From Carya illinoinensis (Eukaryota; Streptophyta; Magnoliopsida; Fagales; Juglandaceae), in contig NC_056755.1 in the NCBI RefSeq assembly GCF_018687715.1, positions 32,142,501 to 32,206,500 on the forward strand: a stretch of DNA of 64,000 nt, read 5' to 3'. A model generated the notes under the pieces. It saw only the letters and a list, made by a program, of their open reading frames with translations, was not told the DNA's origin and did not search any database. The position numbers were made by a program, and so were the translations under genes. Of this stretch, positions 34,701 to 47,600 are shown one piece after another. Numbering within the stretch: position 1 is the first letter of the stretch; every line of letters starts with the position of its first letter.

Positions 34701-36216
34701 ATTAACTTATAGTAAATTAGTAATGTAAATGAACTTATACTAACTATATTAACTTATATTATTCATTATAATGTTTATACATTATTATTTATTAGATGTT
34801 AATATATTGATAACACATATTTTTATAAAATATGCACAATATCGGAGTCGGAGTTAGAGTGGAAGTCGGAGTCAGAGTCGGAGTCGGAGTCGGATGGCAA
34901 GTCAGAGTTGGAGTCGGTGTGTTGGAGTCGGATCGGAGCGGAGTCGGAGTCGGGACACCTCCACCTCCGACTCCGACTCCGATTCGTTGAAGTCGGAGTG
35001 GAGTTGGAGCGGAGCCGGAGCCGGAGTCGGATTTTCGGATTTCTGCTCAGCCCTACCCATGGGTTTCTTACAACAAAATCTCATGCAGAGATTTGGTGAC
35101 CCCTGTCATGTTGACATCCCCCAAGTGGACAATACCAAGCTAAACCAATAACACATTTATAACCAATTGAATCATGACATAATAAAAGAACAAAACTATT
35201 ATCCAAAACATCCAAAACAAATAGCGAGCTTATGAGATAGAGAATCAGGGTGCTGTCAAAACATCCAAAACATCCAAAACCCTAGTTACAAGATAGAGAA
35301 TCAGGGGCTGTAATAATTGCAGAAATACTTTTTGCCCTTCACATCCTCGAGCTTTCCTCCATTAACCCATCTAATAATTCCCAAGCCGAGGTACAAAAAT
35401 AGAAAGAATCGTAACATAAACAACTCAGATCTATTAGAAAGTTCAGAGAAACCCATTAACTTCACACATGGTTAGCCCCCCAAAAGAAAGCAATAGCAAA
35501 GAAAAGAGGCTGGCCAAAAAAACCCAAATCTATTAAAAAGTTGAGAGAAACCCAGATATGTGCAAAACAATCTAGCCCAAAAAAACTCAGATCTGTGAAA
35601 ACCAATGGAAACATGGCCATCAAGATTTCTATCAACCATTTAAAAACGAACTTCTTCTAGGGTAGAGAAATTATCAAGTCCACCGAAATTATGGACTTGA
35701 TTACAAGAGCATATGTCCTGGATGAACGAAATCCTAAGGCCTATACAAAACCAAACCACATAGGCATATTCAAAATGAGAGAGAGGGAGAGAAAGAGCCA
35801 TACCAGAGAGTTTATTTGTGATGGAAACTGCCAACGACGTTGACTCAGAATTTGAGTTAGGTTTCAGTGCGACAGCGAGAGAGAGGGAGATGGGATGAGG
35901 GATCTAGGGTTTTCTTGGTTCAGTGTTCAGATCGAGTGAGAGAGTGAGCGAGAGAGAAGAGAGTAAATTTCTTTTCAAAACACACAGTGAACGAGAGACC
36001 TATCCGTAACTTGTCGGTTGAAATATTTTAAAACATAGCCACTTACGGATAACCGGGTTAGAATCCGTATCCGTAGCCGTATCCGGGCGGTTACATTATA
36101 TCATTTTATCCGCCCGGGTTCAATCCGGGCGATAACCGCCCGGATCCATTCGGATTTCCGGATTCTGCACTGGACCCGAAAAAAATTCGATCCGGATGCA
36201 CAACCCTAGCACAGGC
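31725..36216. mobile_element. Large hAT-like element with perfect 8-bp target duplication (outer)
   Basis: GCACAGGC occurs at 31725-31732 and 36209-36216. The element between (31733-36208, 4476 bp) starts TAAGGGTGTGCATCTGGATC and ends in the reverse complement of TAGGGTTGTGCATCCGGATC. Subterminal DNA is dense in GGATCCGGAT and GGATATCCGG words at both ends. An 8-bp duplication and TAGGG-type ends fit the hAT superfamily. No transposase frame was recognised, so it is non-autonomous. A second element (33073-35055) sits inside; without it, this one is ~2.5 kb. Confidence 0.85.
33065..35063. mobile_element. Nested hAT-like element with perfect 8-bp target duplication (inner)
   Basis: CCCATGGG occurs at 33065-33072 and 35056-35063. 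The element (33073-35055, 1983 bp) has ends TAGGGCTGAGCACCGACG and, reverse-complemented, TAGGGCTGAGCAGAAATCCG. The first 120 bp and last 190 bp carry many GGAGTC/GACTCC hexamers. The middle (33930-34800) is a TATATA/AGTAACTTATAGTAA-type AT-rich core. A 22-base G run lies at 33730-33751. The arginine/serine-rich frames read from the hexamer array are not genes. No transposase seen. Confidence 0.87.
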
Positions 36217-38642
36217 AACTATAGCTTTTTGTTTTTATTCATTTAAAGAATTTGTTTCTTTCTACTTTTTAGTTTTATTTTGAGATCTTCTTTTTCAATC
36301 TTTCCTCTTTCTTTTATTAAACTTTTTATTTTTGAGTTTAAAAAATTTAAATGATTTACGGTTTTCCTTAGACTAACGGTACAAGTTTAATCAAGGGTTC
36401 TTAGTTAAAAAAAATGGAAAAATTATATTTGCATTTATCAGATGTGCAAACTTTTTATTAAATGAGAAAAAAATATTATTCTAAGAGGAATATTTTTTTA
36501 CTTTTAAAAAATCTTAAAGATGAAATTGTCTAAATAGAGACTATACGTAGTATTGCTAAAAAAATAATAAAAAACTCTATAAGTAGAATGATAAAATTAG
36601 AAATAAGAGAAATTAAAAAAAATTCTTAGGATAAGCAGTTTCGCTATTAATTATTTTTATAAAAGATTGAAAAATAATATCCACATATTGACTTTTTTAA
36701 AGAGTAATGTTACTCTTTCTTTTTTTATTTTATCATCTCTATTTGTACAAATTCAACCTGCTCCTACCCACCCTTGGGCACCATAGCATGTTAGGGAAAA
36801 AAGAAGGAAATACTGGACATAACCCCTTCCTTAGTTGTGGTTGTGGTTGTGCCGCCTTGCCTTTCAATTGATACATAGTTGAATAGGCCAATCATGAGCA
36901 CTACAAGTGTGGGAGCGATCATTGTCAGGGAAAAATTAACAATGTCAGGGATAAGGTAAGAGTCTTCCATTGGTTATGAAGCTGGAAAGGAGGAGGTTTG
37001 CATGCCGCTCCTTTACAGGATTGTCTAATCCACAAGATCTTTTTTTTTTTAAATATATATATTTTAAATAGAGAGCTTTCTTAGCAAACCGACCATCTCA
37101 TATGGTAAAAGGTAGGAACTAGATTCTGTGCCTCGCCCCTATTACCAGCTGCCCATATTCTCCACGCTCTAAATCACTGTGACTTATTCCCTTTGTCTCC
37201 AAGGAATGGAATCTTGGATTCAGGGATGTCAAAGCTTGGTATCAAGTACCATGCTACCGACCATGGTGAAACACATATGGTTGATCTGTTGCAGATTATT
37301 TGTGGTAGATATTTTTGCATTAGTTGATCTATTTGCATTGGTGGAATTGTGGAATGCTGATGTGAATTGTGAAATTTTTGGTGATGGGCCGATTTTGTGG
37401 AATGCTATTGTGAATTGTTGAATTGTGAAATTTTGTTTATGTGGAATTGGCTACCGATTGGCGCAATTAATATTGAAATCAATTTTTTTAGCTTATCAGA
37501 AAGGGAAGCAAACAAAAAGTATCTCCCCACAAGCATAATCGTGAACGCAACTATATGACCTATTATTGTAGATTTACAATAGTGACGGAGATGCAAAAAG
37601 AGTCATTCATAATGCCACTAGGAGGGCTAGGCGTGCTAAGGCTATAAGGGTTGCATTGGAGTGCATGCATGACTCGGGTGATATGGTGATGGGCACCCAA
37701 GACAAGACTGGTTAGAAGAGGTTCAAGTGGTGGCCAATTCCTTGATTTTAAGGGTTGAATGACAAATCTCATAAATTTAGGGGTTTGGGCGCCATCTATA
37801 AGGGTGGCCGGCCATGTCCTTTAAATTAAGAAGTTATATTTATTTTCAATTTAGTTTATTTCCTTTGTTTTAGACATTTGATTTTATTTCCTTAAACTTA
37901 GGAGTTAATGATGTTTGAGATATAGATCTAGTTGGCCAAAACCCTAGAGGACTATTATATAAGTTTCGGCCCTTGCATTATTATTCATTATTATTATGTT
38001 TTTTTTTTCAACGAATGAGAATTTTCTCTTTAAAACTTTAGAGAGTTAAGTGCTAACCCGATTTAGTCTTGATTTTCACCATCAAACCAAATTGAATCTT
38101 TGTGTTACCTTGAGGTAACCCTAGATCTAGCCATCCAACATGTTACAAACAAGCGAGTGAGAGTGAGACTTCCATCAAATAGCCATGCAACCAAGCCCAG
38201 TTAATTGAGAAGTAAAGAACGACCAGAATCATATTGTAGAACATTAATATTTTTCTTGTCAATAGTAATAATAAATTAGAAAAATAATAATATTATTAAA
38301 TTAATAATATTTTATTATTATTTTAACTAATAGATAGATAATCCAATGTGAAAAAATATTATGAATGGAATAGCTAAATGTAAAATTGCACCATATTATG
38401 CCACAACTACGAAGGGAGCTTCAACCAATGAAATAAGGCCATTAACAGCTTCAAACCCATCCCTTATCTCAAGCCCTACCTCAACTTCTTTTATTTACAA
38501 GGGATTTAGAAGAGATTTTGCAAGAAGCATCAAATTACCAGCTCCTTATCTTCCATGTTCTCTATCTCATGAGAGGTTATTGTGGACTACAATGATGCCT
38601 ATGAAGAGGTTAGGCTTTATATGGACATTCTTTTTTTGTAAC
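36217..38642. other. Intergenic DNA, one possible LTR
   Basis: No supported gene. About 37820-38150 reads like a plant LTR: TAGTTTATTTCC, a TATA-like TATTATATAAGTTTCGG near 37955, and T-rich text. No paired copy or clear TG..CA boundary was found. The frame at 38361-38678 (105 codons) has no recognised similarity. The frame at 37179-37421 holds a short DIFALVDLFALVEL repeat that comes from local duplication. Confidence 0.4.
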
Positions 38643-39034
38643 TTAAGCTTTGTTTGTATATATTGTGAGATGAAATAAGATGATTTGTGAATAATAGTAA
38701 AATAATTTGTAAATAGCTAGTAAAATTGTTTGAGTTGAGCTGTTTAATTGAATTTTGGGAAAAGAAAAAAAAGAAAAAGTTGAATAAAAATATTATAAAG
38801 TTAAAATAATGTTATAATATAATTTTTATTTTGAGATTTGAAACAATTAAATTGTTTTTTGTATTTTGTTTAGAAATTTAAGAAAGTTGTAATAATTAGG
38901 TAATGATTAGATGAAAAAGTGGAATATTTAAAATTGAAAAATGTTTGTGTTTGTGGTGTTTAGATATTAAGATAAGATAAGATGAAATGAAATGAAATGA
39001 GATGAGAGGTTTTTGTTATCCAAACTAAGCCTTA
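38643..39034 (+). mobile_element. Tourist-like MITE (family A) with TTA target duplication
   Basis: TTA stands at 38643-38645 and at 39032-39034. The element between starts AGCTTTGTTTGTATA and ends in the reverse complement of GGCTTAGTTTGGATAAC. It shares long stretches with 17061-17420, for example GAATAATAGTAAAATAATTT and GAATAAAAATATTAT. Non-coding. Confidence 0.7.
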
Positions 39035-42000
39035 GGGTTTCCCTTTGTTAGCATGGTAAGGAGGTCCTAAACGAATTGCACCTTGCACTTGGACAATTGG
39101 TTCTCAATTCTTTGAAGATGCTAATAAGCTACTACATCATTTGGGGCAAGGCGCTTGACCTTAGGCATCATTGGGTGATGGACATATCACCTCGTGAGTT
39201 TCAAACTTCTTAGTACTTGAACTCCATGATACTATTTTGCGTGGGTCTCTTCCCAGTGTGATAGCCAAGAGGTATCCTTGCTAAAGGCACAAGTTGCAGA
39301 TGTTGAGGGCATTAATGTCTATTTTGGAAGGGAGGACCTATAAAACACCATTGTGGAAATGGTCTTTATGTGTGAGAAGAAGGTGGCAAATAAGGATGGT
39401 GGGAATGGTTTTGTTGCCATTATCCATCACATAAATGTGCACAAGGAGACAATTGTGGTTCACGTTGATGTCTCCATAGCGGGTGAACGAGATCATACCA
39501 ACATTTGGTACAAGAGGACGATGATGCTCCTCATTGAAGACCTCATGTGAGAGTCACTATGATGCCCCCGACACCCGCTTGTGATTTGATGGTGATTGAA
39601 ACATCGAGACGTACAACACTATGTTACGTACCTCTCATACATGACAATTAACATACAATGCACCTAATATTTTTCTAACAATATGAATACATAGCAGTAG
39701 AAAAATAAAGGTCTTAAACAATAATTATGTACCAAATTTAAAATTTCAATTTCATCCCAAAATGACATGTCTTTAACAAAACCATACATCAAGGTTCGGT
39801 TCCCAAACTTGACCCATCATCAAAACCCTAAAATCTAACATATTGTTTCATGCTACATAGTCAAAAACTTCATTCATCATTGTCTAAGATCTCCTTAATT
39901 TCAACCATCAGTTGCAGAATGATCTCAATAAAAAGGTCGATCAACTCAAGTCGATCATCAAAGGTAAGCATATCTTTAAAGATCGGTAACCGATAGGGCT
40001 TGCATTTCCCCATCTCTCACCTTCTTCTAGACCTGTTACAGCTTCTACCATTCCATAGAGAATGATATTGGAACTACCATGGTGAGATTTCTTGAAATCT
40101 CAATAAGTTATACCACGAATATATATAGAGATAATATAAATATGATTAGAGTAAACATGAACATGTATGTATGAATATGAGCGTGCAATTCATGAAACTA
40201 AATTTTTCTCCCATTCAGATTCCTTTAAAAATCATGAGAACTTTGTAATAACATAACTTGAATAAAACTTTTGACTTCTTTTCTTGTTCTTTCACAAACT
40301 TTTCTTATTCTTGCTTATTCTTTTCTTGATCTTGTATATGGATACCTCATGGTTCCCTATAAACTATGTGCACCTACTAGTATCATTAGTATATTACCAT
40401 GCTATGGGTAATGTTGTTGGAGTCTTAAGAATGCCCTAGCAGATCAAATCGCCTTCATCATAAATACTCTCGCACATCCACCGACTTGAATACTCTTAGC
40501 TTTGCTCTAAGATCGTTACTATCCCATTCAAAGTTGTTGATTGTTTTTCATTAATCCAACGAATAGCACTCCATCTTTAATCACTCCAGAATGGATAGAA
40601 GAGTTTCACTAGGATAATTCCTCATCCTAGCATTGGACTCGTAAAAAAAAGTTTGTTTTAATGCATAATACACTTCTTTGCATGAATATGGCTGATGACA
40701 TGACATATGAATAGAATGAAAGAACTAGAACATATTTAGTGAGCATAACATATGAACAACTTGAAATAATCAAAACATTTATCGTAAGCATAACTTGAAA
40801 TAATTAGAACATATGTAACATTTACACACAAGTATAAATATATTATCGAAGAGTAAATTAGAGGCTAATTTAAAAACTTTTTGTTTAACAATAAGATGCC
40901 GGGTTGAAAAAGTGTTTCTTATTGTTAGAATTATTTCATATAACACACAAAGAAGCACAAGCTAACTCATTAACTATTAAATCTTCTAACTATACATTTG
41001 ACCTAAAACATACTTCTTATTACAAACATCTAACTTGTACTTAGGCCTACTTGGTCATGATGGAACCTTCTTAACCAATGCTTCTATTTAATTAATTATT
41101 TTTCCTCAAACCGATTCTTAAAAACACAACCTGAATCTTCACACATTCAAATTACACCAAAAACATAAGAGGAAAAACCCTTAAATTGCTTTGAATACCA
41201 TCATATTTAATAATATTCCCAACATAAAGATTGCTTACAAACTTAGAATCTAAAACCCTTAAAGGAAGAATCATGGCACTTGAAACTAAATATACATTTA
41301 ACCATATATGTATTCTTATGGTTTTCTCTTAATCCTTTAAACAAAATACACACACACACACATAAACTTTAACTCAAAAGAATCCAACATTATCAACTGA
41401 TAATATATATACATAACGTTCTAACAACTAACTTACGACCAAATCTTAAGTCAACACCCTCAAATAATCCATCTTTTTCATACACATCCGAACAATATTC
41501 CTATAGAATAGAATTTTACCCACCAAAATCTCACACTTGAGTCTTGGCCTACTCTACTCCAAATCACAACTCTTGATTTCTTACCAGAGGAGGGTGGATT
41601 TCTACAAAAAAGAAAAATAAGTGGCTGGAACTTAGAGTGTGTGCGTGAAGAGAGAAAATGAGAGGCAAAGGTTTCTCACAAAGTAGCTCTCGATTTTCCA
41701 ACAAATAGTGGAGAATGACAAAAAATGCATGGGTTTAAATACCCCCAACACTCTCTCTTCTTTGCTTCAGCTGATTGCTCATTGTACCAACTCAAATCTC
41801 TCATGACTGGCTACTTTTAGAAGACTTATAAGGGTACAAGCCGACTTGTGCATGTTGTATGCTGAAATCCTATTGGGTAGCAAGGTGTATGCATAGGGCT
41901 CCTATAGGTGGCTCAGCATAGGTCATTGTGTCTTAATTATGATGTGCAATTTTTTCACAATTTTCTTAATAAATGATGTTGTCTCCTCATTAAATATTCT

Positions 42001-44184
42001 GACCATATATTAATTAAGACTCTAAAGCACAAATGCTGGATTACAATTGGTGAGACTGGGCTGCAACAATGCTAAAACAAGGAGTGTGGATTTCAGCTAT
42101 GGCCTATAACTCTTAAATTTTTTACTAACCACACACTCAATACCCAGATCCTTATTAATAGACTAACTATAATGATTAAAGAAAAATTGGCCAAAGATTA
42201 AATTCTCATTGGTGGAGGTGGATGGCACAGTTGAAAAAAGTGAGGCTTTGCTTGTGGTTTTTGGGCAATCCTAGTACTTTTTCCTCTCGATGTTTGTCCA
42301 ACTTTCTTGTGCTCATAATAAGATCTAATCTCTAATAACTAAGCATGGGAACAAATCTGAAAAGTATCCTAGAGAAAAGTTCTCTTGTCATGTGTCAAGT
42401 GAAATGATGCAAATGGATCTAGAATGACTTAGCCATATGCTAAAACAACCAATGGATTTTATCCACGTGGTCATGGAAGGTAGGGGATCCCAAAATGAAG
42501 TGGCAAAGTGGTCTTCCACATGTCAACTCTGAATTGAGACAGTTGGCACCATATAATCACAAAAATTCTTTTCGCACCGAGAATTCTTAGATATTCCAAC
42601 TAAGATGATGGTGCCAATCTTTTTGGTGAAACCATACTCCTTAATACCTCAAAAAATAATGGAAAGTTGGGCCAATTAATAGGTTGCCTTGATTTTCTTG
42701 GGCCTAAGTTCAACTTCCTTGCCTATCCGCTCAAGTCCAAGGTCCATAAACGAAATTCTAAGTTCCCACTTTGGCTTGGAGTATCATAGTCACGAAATGA
42801 CTCTTGTTAAAGGAACAAATGATTCAACAATACAAAAGGAGGAATGCAATGGCAGTAGTACATGCAGTAATACAAATGACACTTCAGTAAAACACAGTAA
42901 AGCACAACATCATCGAAAGGAAGGTTCTAGTACAAAGAATCACAATCTGGTAGGACAAATGGCACAAGATCAGAGTGTTAAGAATAAAGTTTGTCTGGGT
43001 TTTTCTCTATATAAGTTTGTAAAGTCTCGGCAAAGTACTCATGCAAGATAATACAATGAATACAAACAGAAATTTTCATTATTGCTTTCTGTCAAACACC
43101 TTGCATGCATAACAAATTTATCAACTCTCAGTCTCTAACTATAGCGTAGTTTACGATAAGAACTATTGTTCATTGACCAGGCACGAGGGCGAGGTCGTAC
43201 AATTAAAGACTACTAGAGGAAAGACTGTCACATTGGATGTCACTGATCATCTGATGAGCCAAGTTAATGCCTTGGAAGAATATTGACTTAGGCGCAGAGA
43301 AAGCTGAGGAAGCTAGCTAGCAAGGGAAAGCAGCGTGAAAAGAAGTTGAGGATGCCATATCTGCTCTACTCATGAAAGAGGTTAAATTCTAGTCCATTAT
43401 AACTATCCTAAAGGAACTTAACCTGATCTTGACTCGCAAATTAAAGGAGAAGCAACAAGAACTTATGGGCCAAGGAGAGGGAGTATAACCATGCTAAAAC
43501 TTTCTTCTTGCCTGGTGATAGAGGTAGCCTTTAGCCCTAACAAGTGCATAGAGATGCTACAGAACAATCCCAAGGACTAAAATGGAAAGATTCTTGTGGC
43601 CGAATTCAAATACCAAAAAATCTGAAGTGCTCATTAATTATCTTCTCACCCAAATGATAGATGTCATACGAATTTGCAATGACACTAGGTTGATAGTTTA
43701 TAACCTCAACTTCGCCATGTGCTGAGACTACGTGGTTGCAAACCTTGATGTGAATGTTGCCTCTTTGAGTGCACTTACTATTCATCTTATGGGGATAGTT
43801 AATTAGATTTGAGTAGATTGAATTCTTGATGTATCCAATGATCGCCTACTTTCTCTGACTTAACCTCCTGATGAGATTCATCTCTCGAGCAATTCATGAT
43901 CACTGGCCTTGTCAAATCGTCCCTCATTTTCCTTATTTTTTTGTATTGCCTTTCTTTCTTTTGTACTTTGAGGTGTGGATGTTGCGCTGCATTTTTTTTT
44001 TGTAACCCACTAAATTTAATGAAGTAGCCTTTTTTCTAATTAGCTTCATTGTTCTTATATGTGTATAATTTAATTACATGTTGCTTTCAGATCTTGACTT
44101 TGAAATCCCTTACATATTTCACGACTGTGGGACTTTCTTGGCTTGACAAAATTTCTTGTTGCAAGTTATTTTGAGTTTTAGACA
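39035..44184. other. Unassigned DNA, probably old LTR-retrotransposon remnants
   Basis: I recognise no protein. 39560-39680 (GATGCCCCCGACACC, then TTACGTACCTCTCATACATGAC) resembles the start of plant gypsy-type repeats. On the minus strand GGGTATTTAAACCC near 41735, followed by a purine/pyrimidine-rich leader, could be an LTR promoter. On the plus strand CTATATAAGTTTG near 43008 could be another. The 120-codon frame at 42689-43051 is Ser/Thr/His-rich with no known similarity. All of this is tentative. Confidence 0.35.
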
Positions 44185-44600
44185 CAAGAAGTTAACTAGG
44201 TGATGATGCAAGCCCATTGAGCTTTGACATTGCTCTACTCAAGGATTCTTAGCATTATAGGCATTCTTCTTTATTACAAGTTGCATGCTCTAAACTTTTA
44301 ATTTAAAAAGACAACTAGGTGTTGATATAGAGTCACAGACCCAACAAGCTTCAACGTTGAAGTGCTTAGGGAGTTTCCCCATTATAGGTATTCCTCTCGG
44401 GCGATGATGGAGGTCATGTGAGCTTTAAGGTTGAAGTGCTCACATTTCACTTGGCCATGAGTTGCACCGAGTTTTAAGCTCAAGAAGACAGCTAAACAAT
44501 GATGTAGGATCGTCGAGCTTTGAGGTTAAAGAGCACAAGAAGTCTTACCACTATGGGCACTCCACATGGCCGCAAGCTACACACAGTGAACCAATATTCA
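44185..44600. repeat. Degenerate ~110-bp tandem repeat beside gypsy pol
   Basis: About four loose copies share the order CAAGAAG..AACTAGGTG(A/T)TGAT, then GAGCTTTGA, then GCTC, then CATTATAGGCATTC. Examples start near 44187, 44308, 44400 and 44480. They lie just past the integrase end of the minus-strand gypsy remnant, a place where plant gypsy elements often hold tandem repeats. Confidence 0.55.
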
Positions 44601-44649
44601 AATAGAAACATGATGATCTTTTTTCATTGATGACAGAATTTAAACAGCT

Positions 44650-47600
44650 TATACATAAACTGCACCTAGATGTTTTGCTTTCCAAGGGTGCAGTGACTCA
44701 TTGTCCATAATTTCTAATATCCTACATGCTTTTAATTTGCTGCTGGCAACTACAGTATACGTCCCTTCATACCTTGGTTAGAACTTCTTGTTGTTTTGCC
44801 TTTTGGTCACCAACCTTTAAGGATCGAGTTCGACTCTTTTATTGTAGTACTCGCAATTTCATAGTGGTGCACATTTAAGCTTTACATACTGATCTCCATT
44901 GGTATGACTATCTTAGTACCAAACATAAGGGCGAAGAGAGTCCCCTTAGTCAAAGTGTGGATTGTCTTTTTTTATGCTCATAGTACATCATATAGTTTTG
45001 CGGTCCACTATCCCTTATATTTACCCAACCTCCTATTGATCATCTGGAATAAAAGTCTTGTTGGTTGTCTCGACTTACTTATTGACCTAGTGGTGTTTGG
45101 GAGAGAAATAGAAGTTCTTGATATCTAGCTCATCACACCATGAATGGGATGCGTCATTGTCAAATTACTTCCCTTTATTGGTAATGAATGAATGTGGAAC
45201 TCTTAGTAGGTATATTACCTCCTTCCGTAGAAATATGGTGACGTTAGTGCTCATTATGGTCATTGATGTCTCATCTTTAGACCACTTGGTGAAGTAGCTA
45301 ATAGTCATCATTTCGAACTCAACCCCTCATTTCTCTTGAGAAATGGCCCAATGATCTCCACCCCCAATTGTGAGAACGGCCAAGGAGCTATTGTCGCTAG
45401 TGGATTTCTAGAAATGTTGACATACCACTAGCAAGATTAATAGCTTCTCATTATTGGTTATGCATCTTTCTAGGTATTTGGCCAATAGTATCTCACCCCC
45501 CTTACTTTTTGAACTAATGCATGTGCTCCTAAATGGTTCTCCATATCCTCCCATGTATCTCGGCTAATACACTTCCCTTCGGCTTTGGAGATGAGTCTCA
45601 TTAGTGGCATAGTGAAGCTTCTTTTGTAAATAACACTGCCGACTATTGTAAACTAGATGGCTTTCTAGTAACTGGTTGTTCTCCAAGTAGTTAATTATTG
45701 ATTGGTTGTAGTCTATCTCCAAGTGGATGATTATTGCAGCATTCTTCCCAACTGAAGGTTGGTCCAACAATTGTGTCAACATCTCTCACGTGTAGGGTGC
45801 TTCCTTGAATCATGACCCTAGCTTGTAACAACATATAGTATATGTGCTTCTGAACCATCCTCTCTTCTTTGACCAACACTACACCGACGCAATAGGGTGG
45901 GACTAATAGGCACAATTAAAAGATCTCACAATTTTGAGTTTAACAAGTAATTGGAGGGTTGGCGAGATAGCCTTTCAGTTATCAAAGGTAACCTTATATT
46001 CTTTGTCCTAGATCTGCATCTTTCACAACTTTTTGAAGAATGAGAAACACTTATTAGTGGCTCGGGAGATGAATCTGTTGAGTGCGTCAATCCGCTTGAC
46101 AAGCTTATAAACCGTTGAGTGTTTGTGGGCTCTCCATCTCTAGAATGGCATTGGTCTTTTCCAAGTTGGCCTTTATTCCCCACTTTGAGACTATGAGACA
46201 AAGGAAATTGTTGGATAATGGGTTGGTGTTGCGACTAAACTTTGACTCAAATTAATGAATCAAAAATCTAGTGCAGTTTTACCTGCAAGTATACAGGCGT
46301 TGTAGTATCTTACAGGATCGAATCCACAGGGAAAGTTGCTTAAAATTAAACTTGTTGAAAAAAAATGTGAAAAACTTCACAAAGAGAAAATAAGAGGATG
46401 ATATGTACAATGGATGGAAAAGTGCAATGAAAATCAAAATTTACTGGTCGTGAACCAGATTCATGTTTGTTGGATTTAAGTGCAGCGATGAAATGTAAGG
46501 AATTAAAATGCAAGAAAGTAAATTAAAATTGCTGAAATTAATAGACTGAAATTTAAAGGAGAAAGAAAAATAAATGACATTGATTTAAATAGAGGAATTA
46601 AAGGTGCAAAGAGAAATAAATGACAGTAATTTAAATAGACAGAAATTAAAGGTGAAAGGAAAAATAAAAGACATTAAACTGAAATTAAATAAAAAACAGG
46701 AATTGTAAGGAATAAACTTGATGTTTGGAAATCGAGACTGCGTTCTCCAATCCAAAGATCTGAACTTCCAGATAAAATGATTTCTCAAATAAAATGAACT
46801 CTCCAAATAAAATGAACCCTAAAATAAATTGAACTTTCAAATAAAATACACACCAAATTGAAATTCAACTCGAAATAAAATAAACACTCAAAGAAATTAT
46901 TCCCTAGAGGAACTCAAAGAAACTGAGATTACAGAAAATAAATTAAGAAAACAAAAACTGAAACTAAACAGAAAATAAGTTAAGAAAACAAAAACTGAAA
47001 CTTGCTGCTCGAGAACAACTCTTCAAAGTCTGAAAGAAATAAGAAAGATAAGAAACTTCAAGCTAAGCTACCCGAATGAAAGAGAAAAGAAAAGATTTCA
47101 GCCCCTAAACTAAGCTACTGCCCGACTCCCCTCTTTGTTGAATAAAAACCTTCCTTTTATATCCGTGGTGATCTTCTGCTGCAGGTTATGTTTTAATGTT
47201 TTCTGCACTGCATGTGCTTGTCAAAGCTGCTGTCTGCTGCATGTCCGAATGATGTTGTTGCATGGTGTCATGTGCTTCTGTTTTTGTATGTTTTCTGTCC
47301 AGGTTGCTGCACTTTGGAAGCTGTCCGAAAGCTGCTGCATCTGCATGTGAGCTGGTGTGAATCTTTCTGTCCGAGTGCTTTCTGTGCTGCAGGTTTATTG
47401 CTGCTGTACAGCGTGTCTCTTCCTGTCATGCATGTGTTTGTTTGCTTGTCCATGTTAGGGACAAGATCTGAATGGCTGCTTGGTGTTTTTTCTTGATGTG
47501 TGATGTGGTGTGAGTTCAGTCCGAGTGAGGTGTTGTGGGTGTCTTTGTCCAGCTGGTTGCATGTTTGAGTGGCTGCTGTCTGAACCACATGCTTCAAGCT

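Noticed and set aside
34894..35151. Arg/Ser-rich and Asp/Ser-rich frames, like an SR protein
   Set aside because: They come from the GGAGTC hexamer array at the end of a hAT-like element and are readable in several frames.
35640..35834. Minus frame starting AVSITNKLSG with a splice-like GTATGG
   Set aside because: The first codon is TTG, no ATG starts it, and no downstream exon was recognised. It may be captured 5' leader DNA inside the outer hAT-like element, but that is not supported.
42689..43051. 120-codon plus frame with Ser/Thr/His-rich tail
   Set aside because: No recognised similarity; lies in repeat-like DNA next to a possible LTR promoter.
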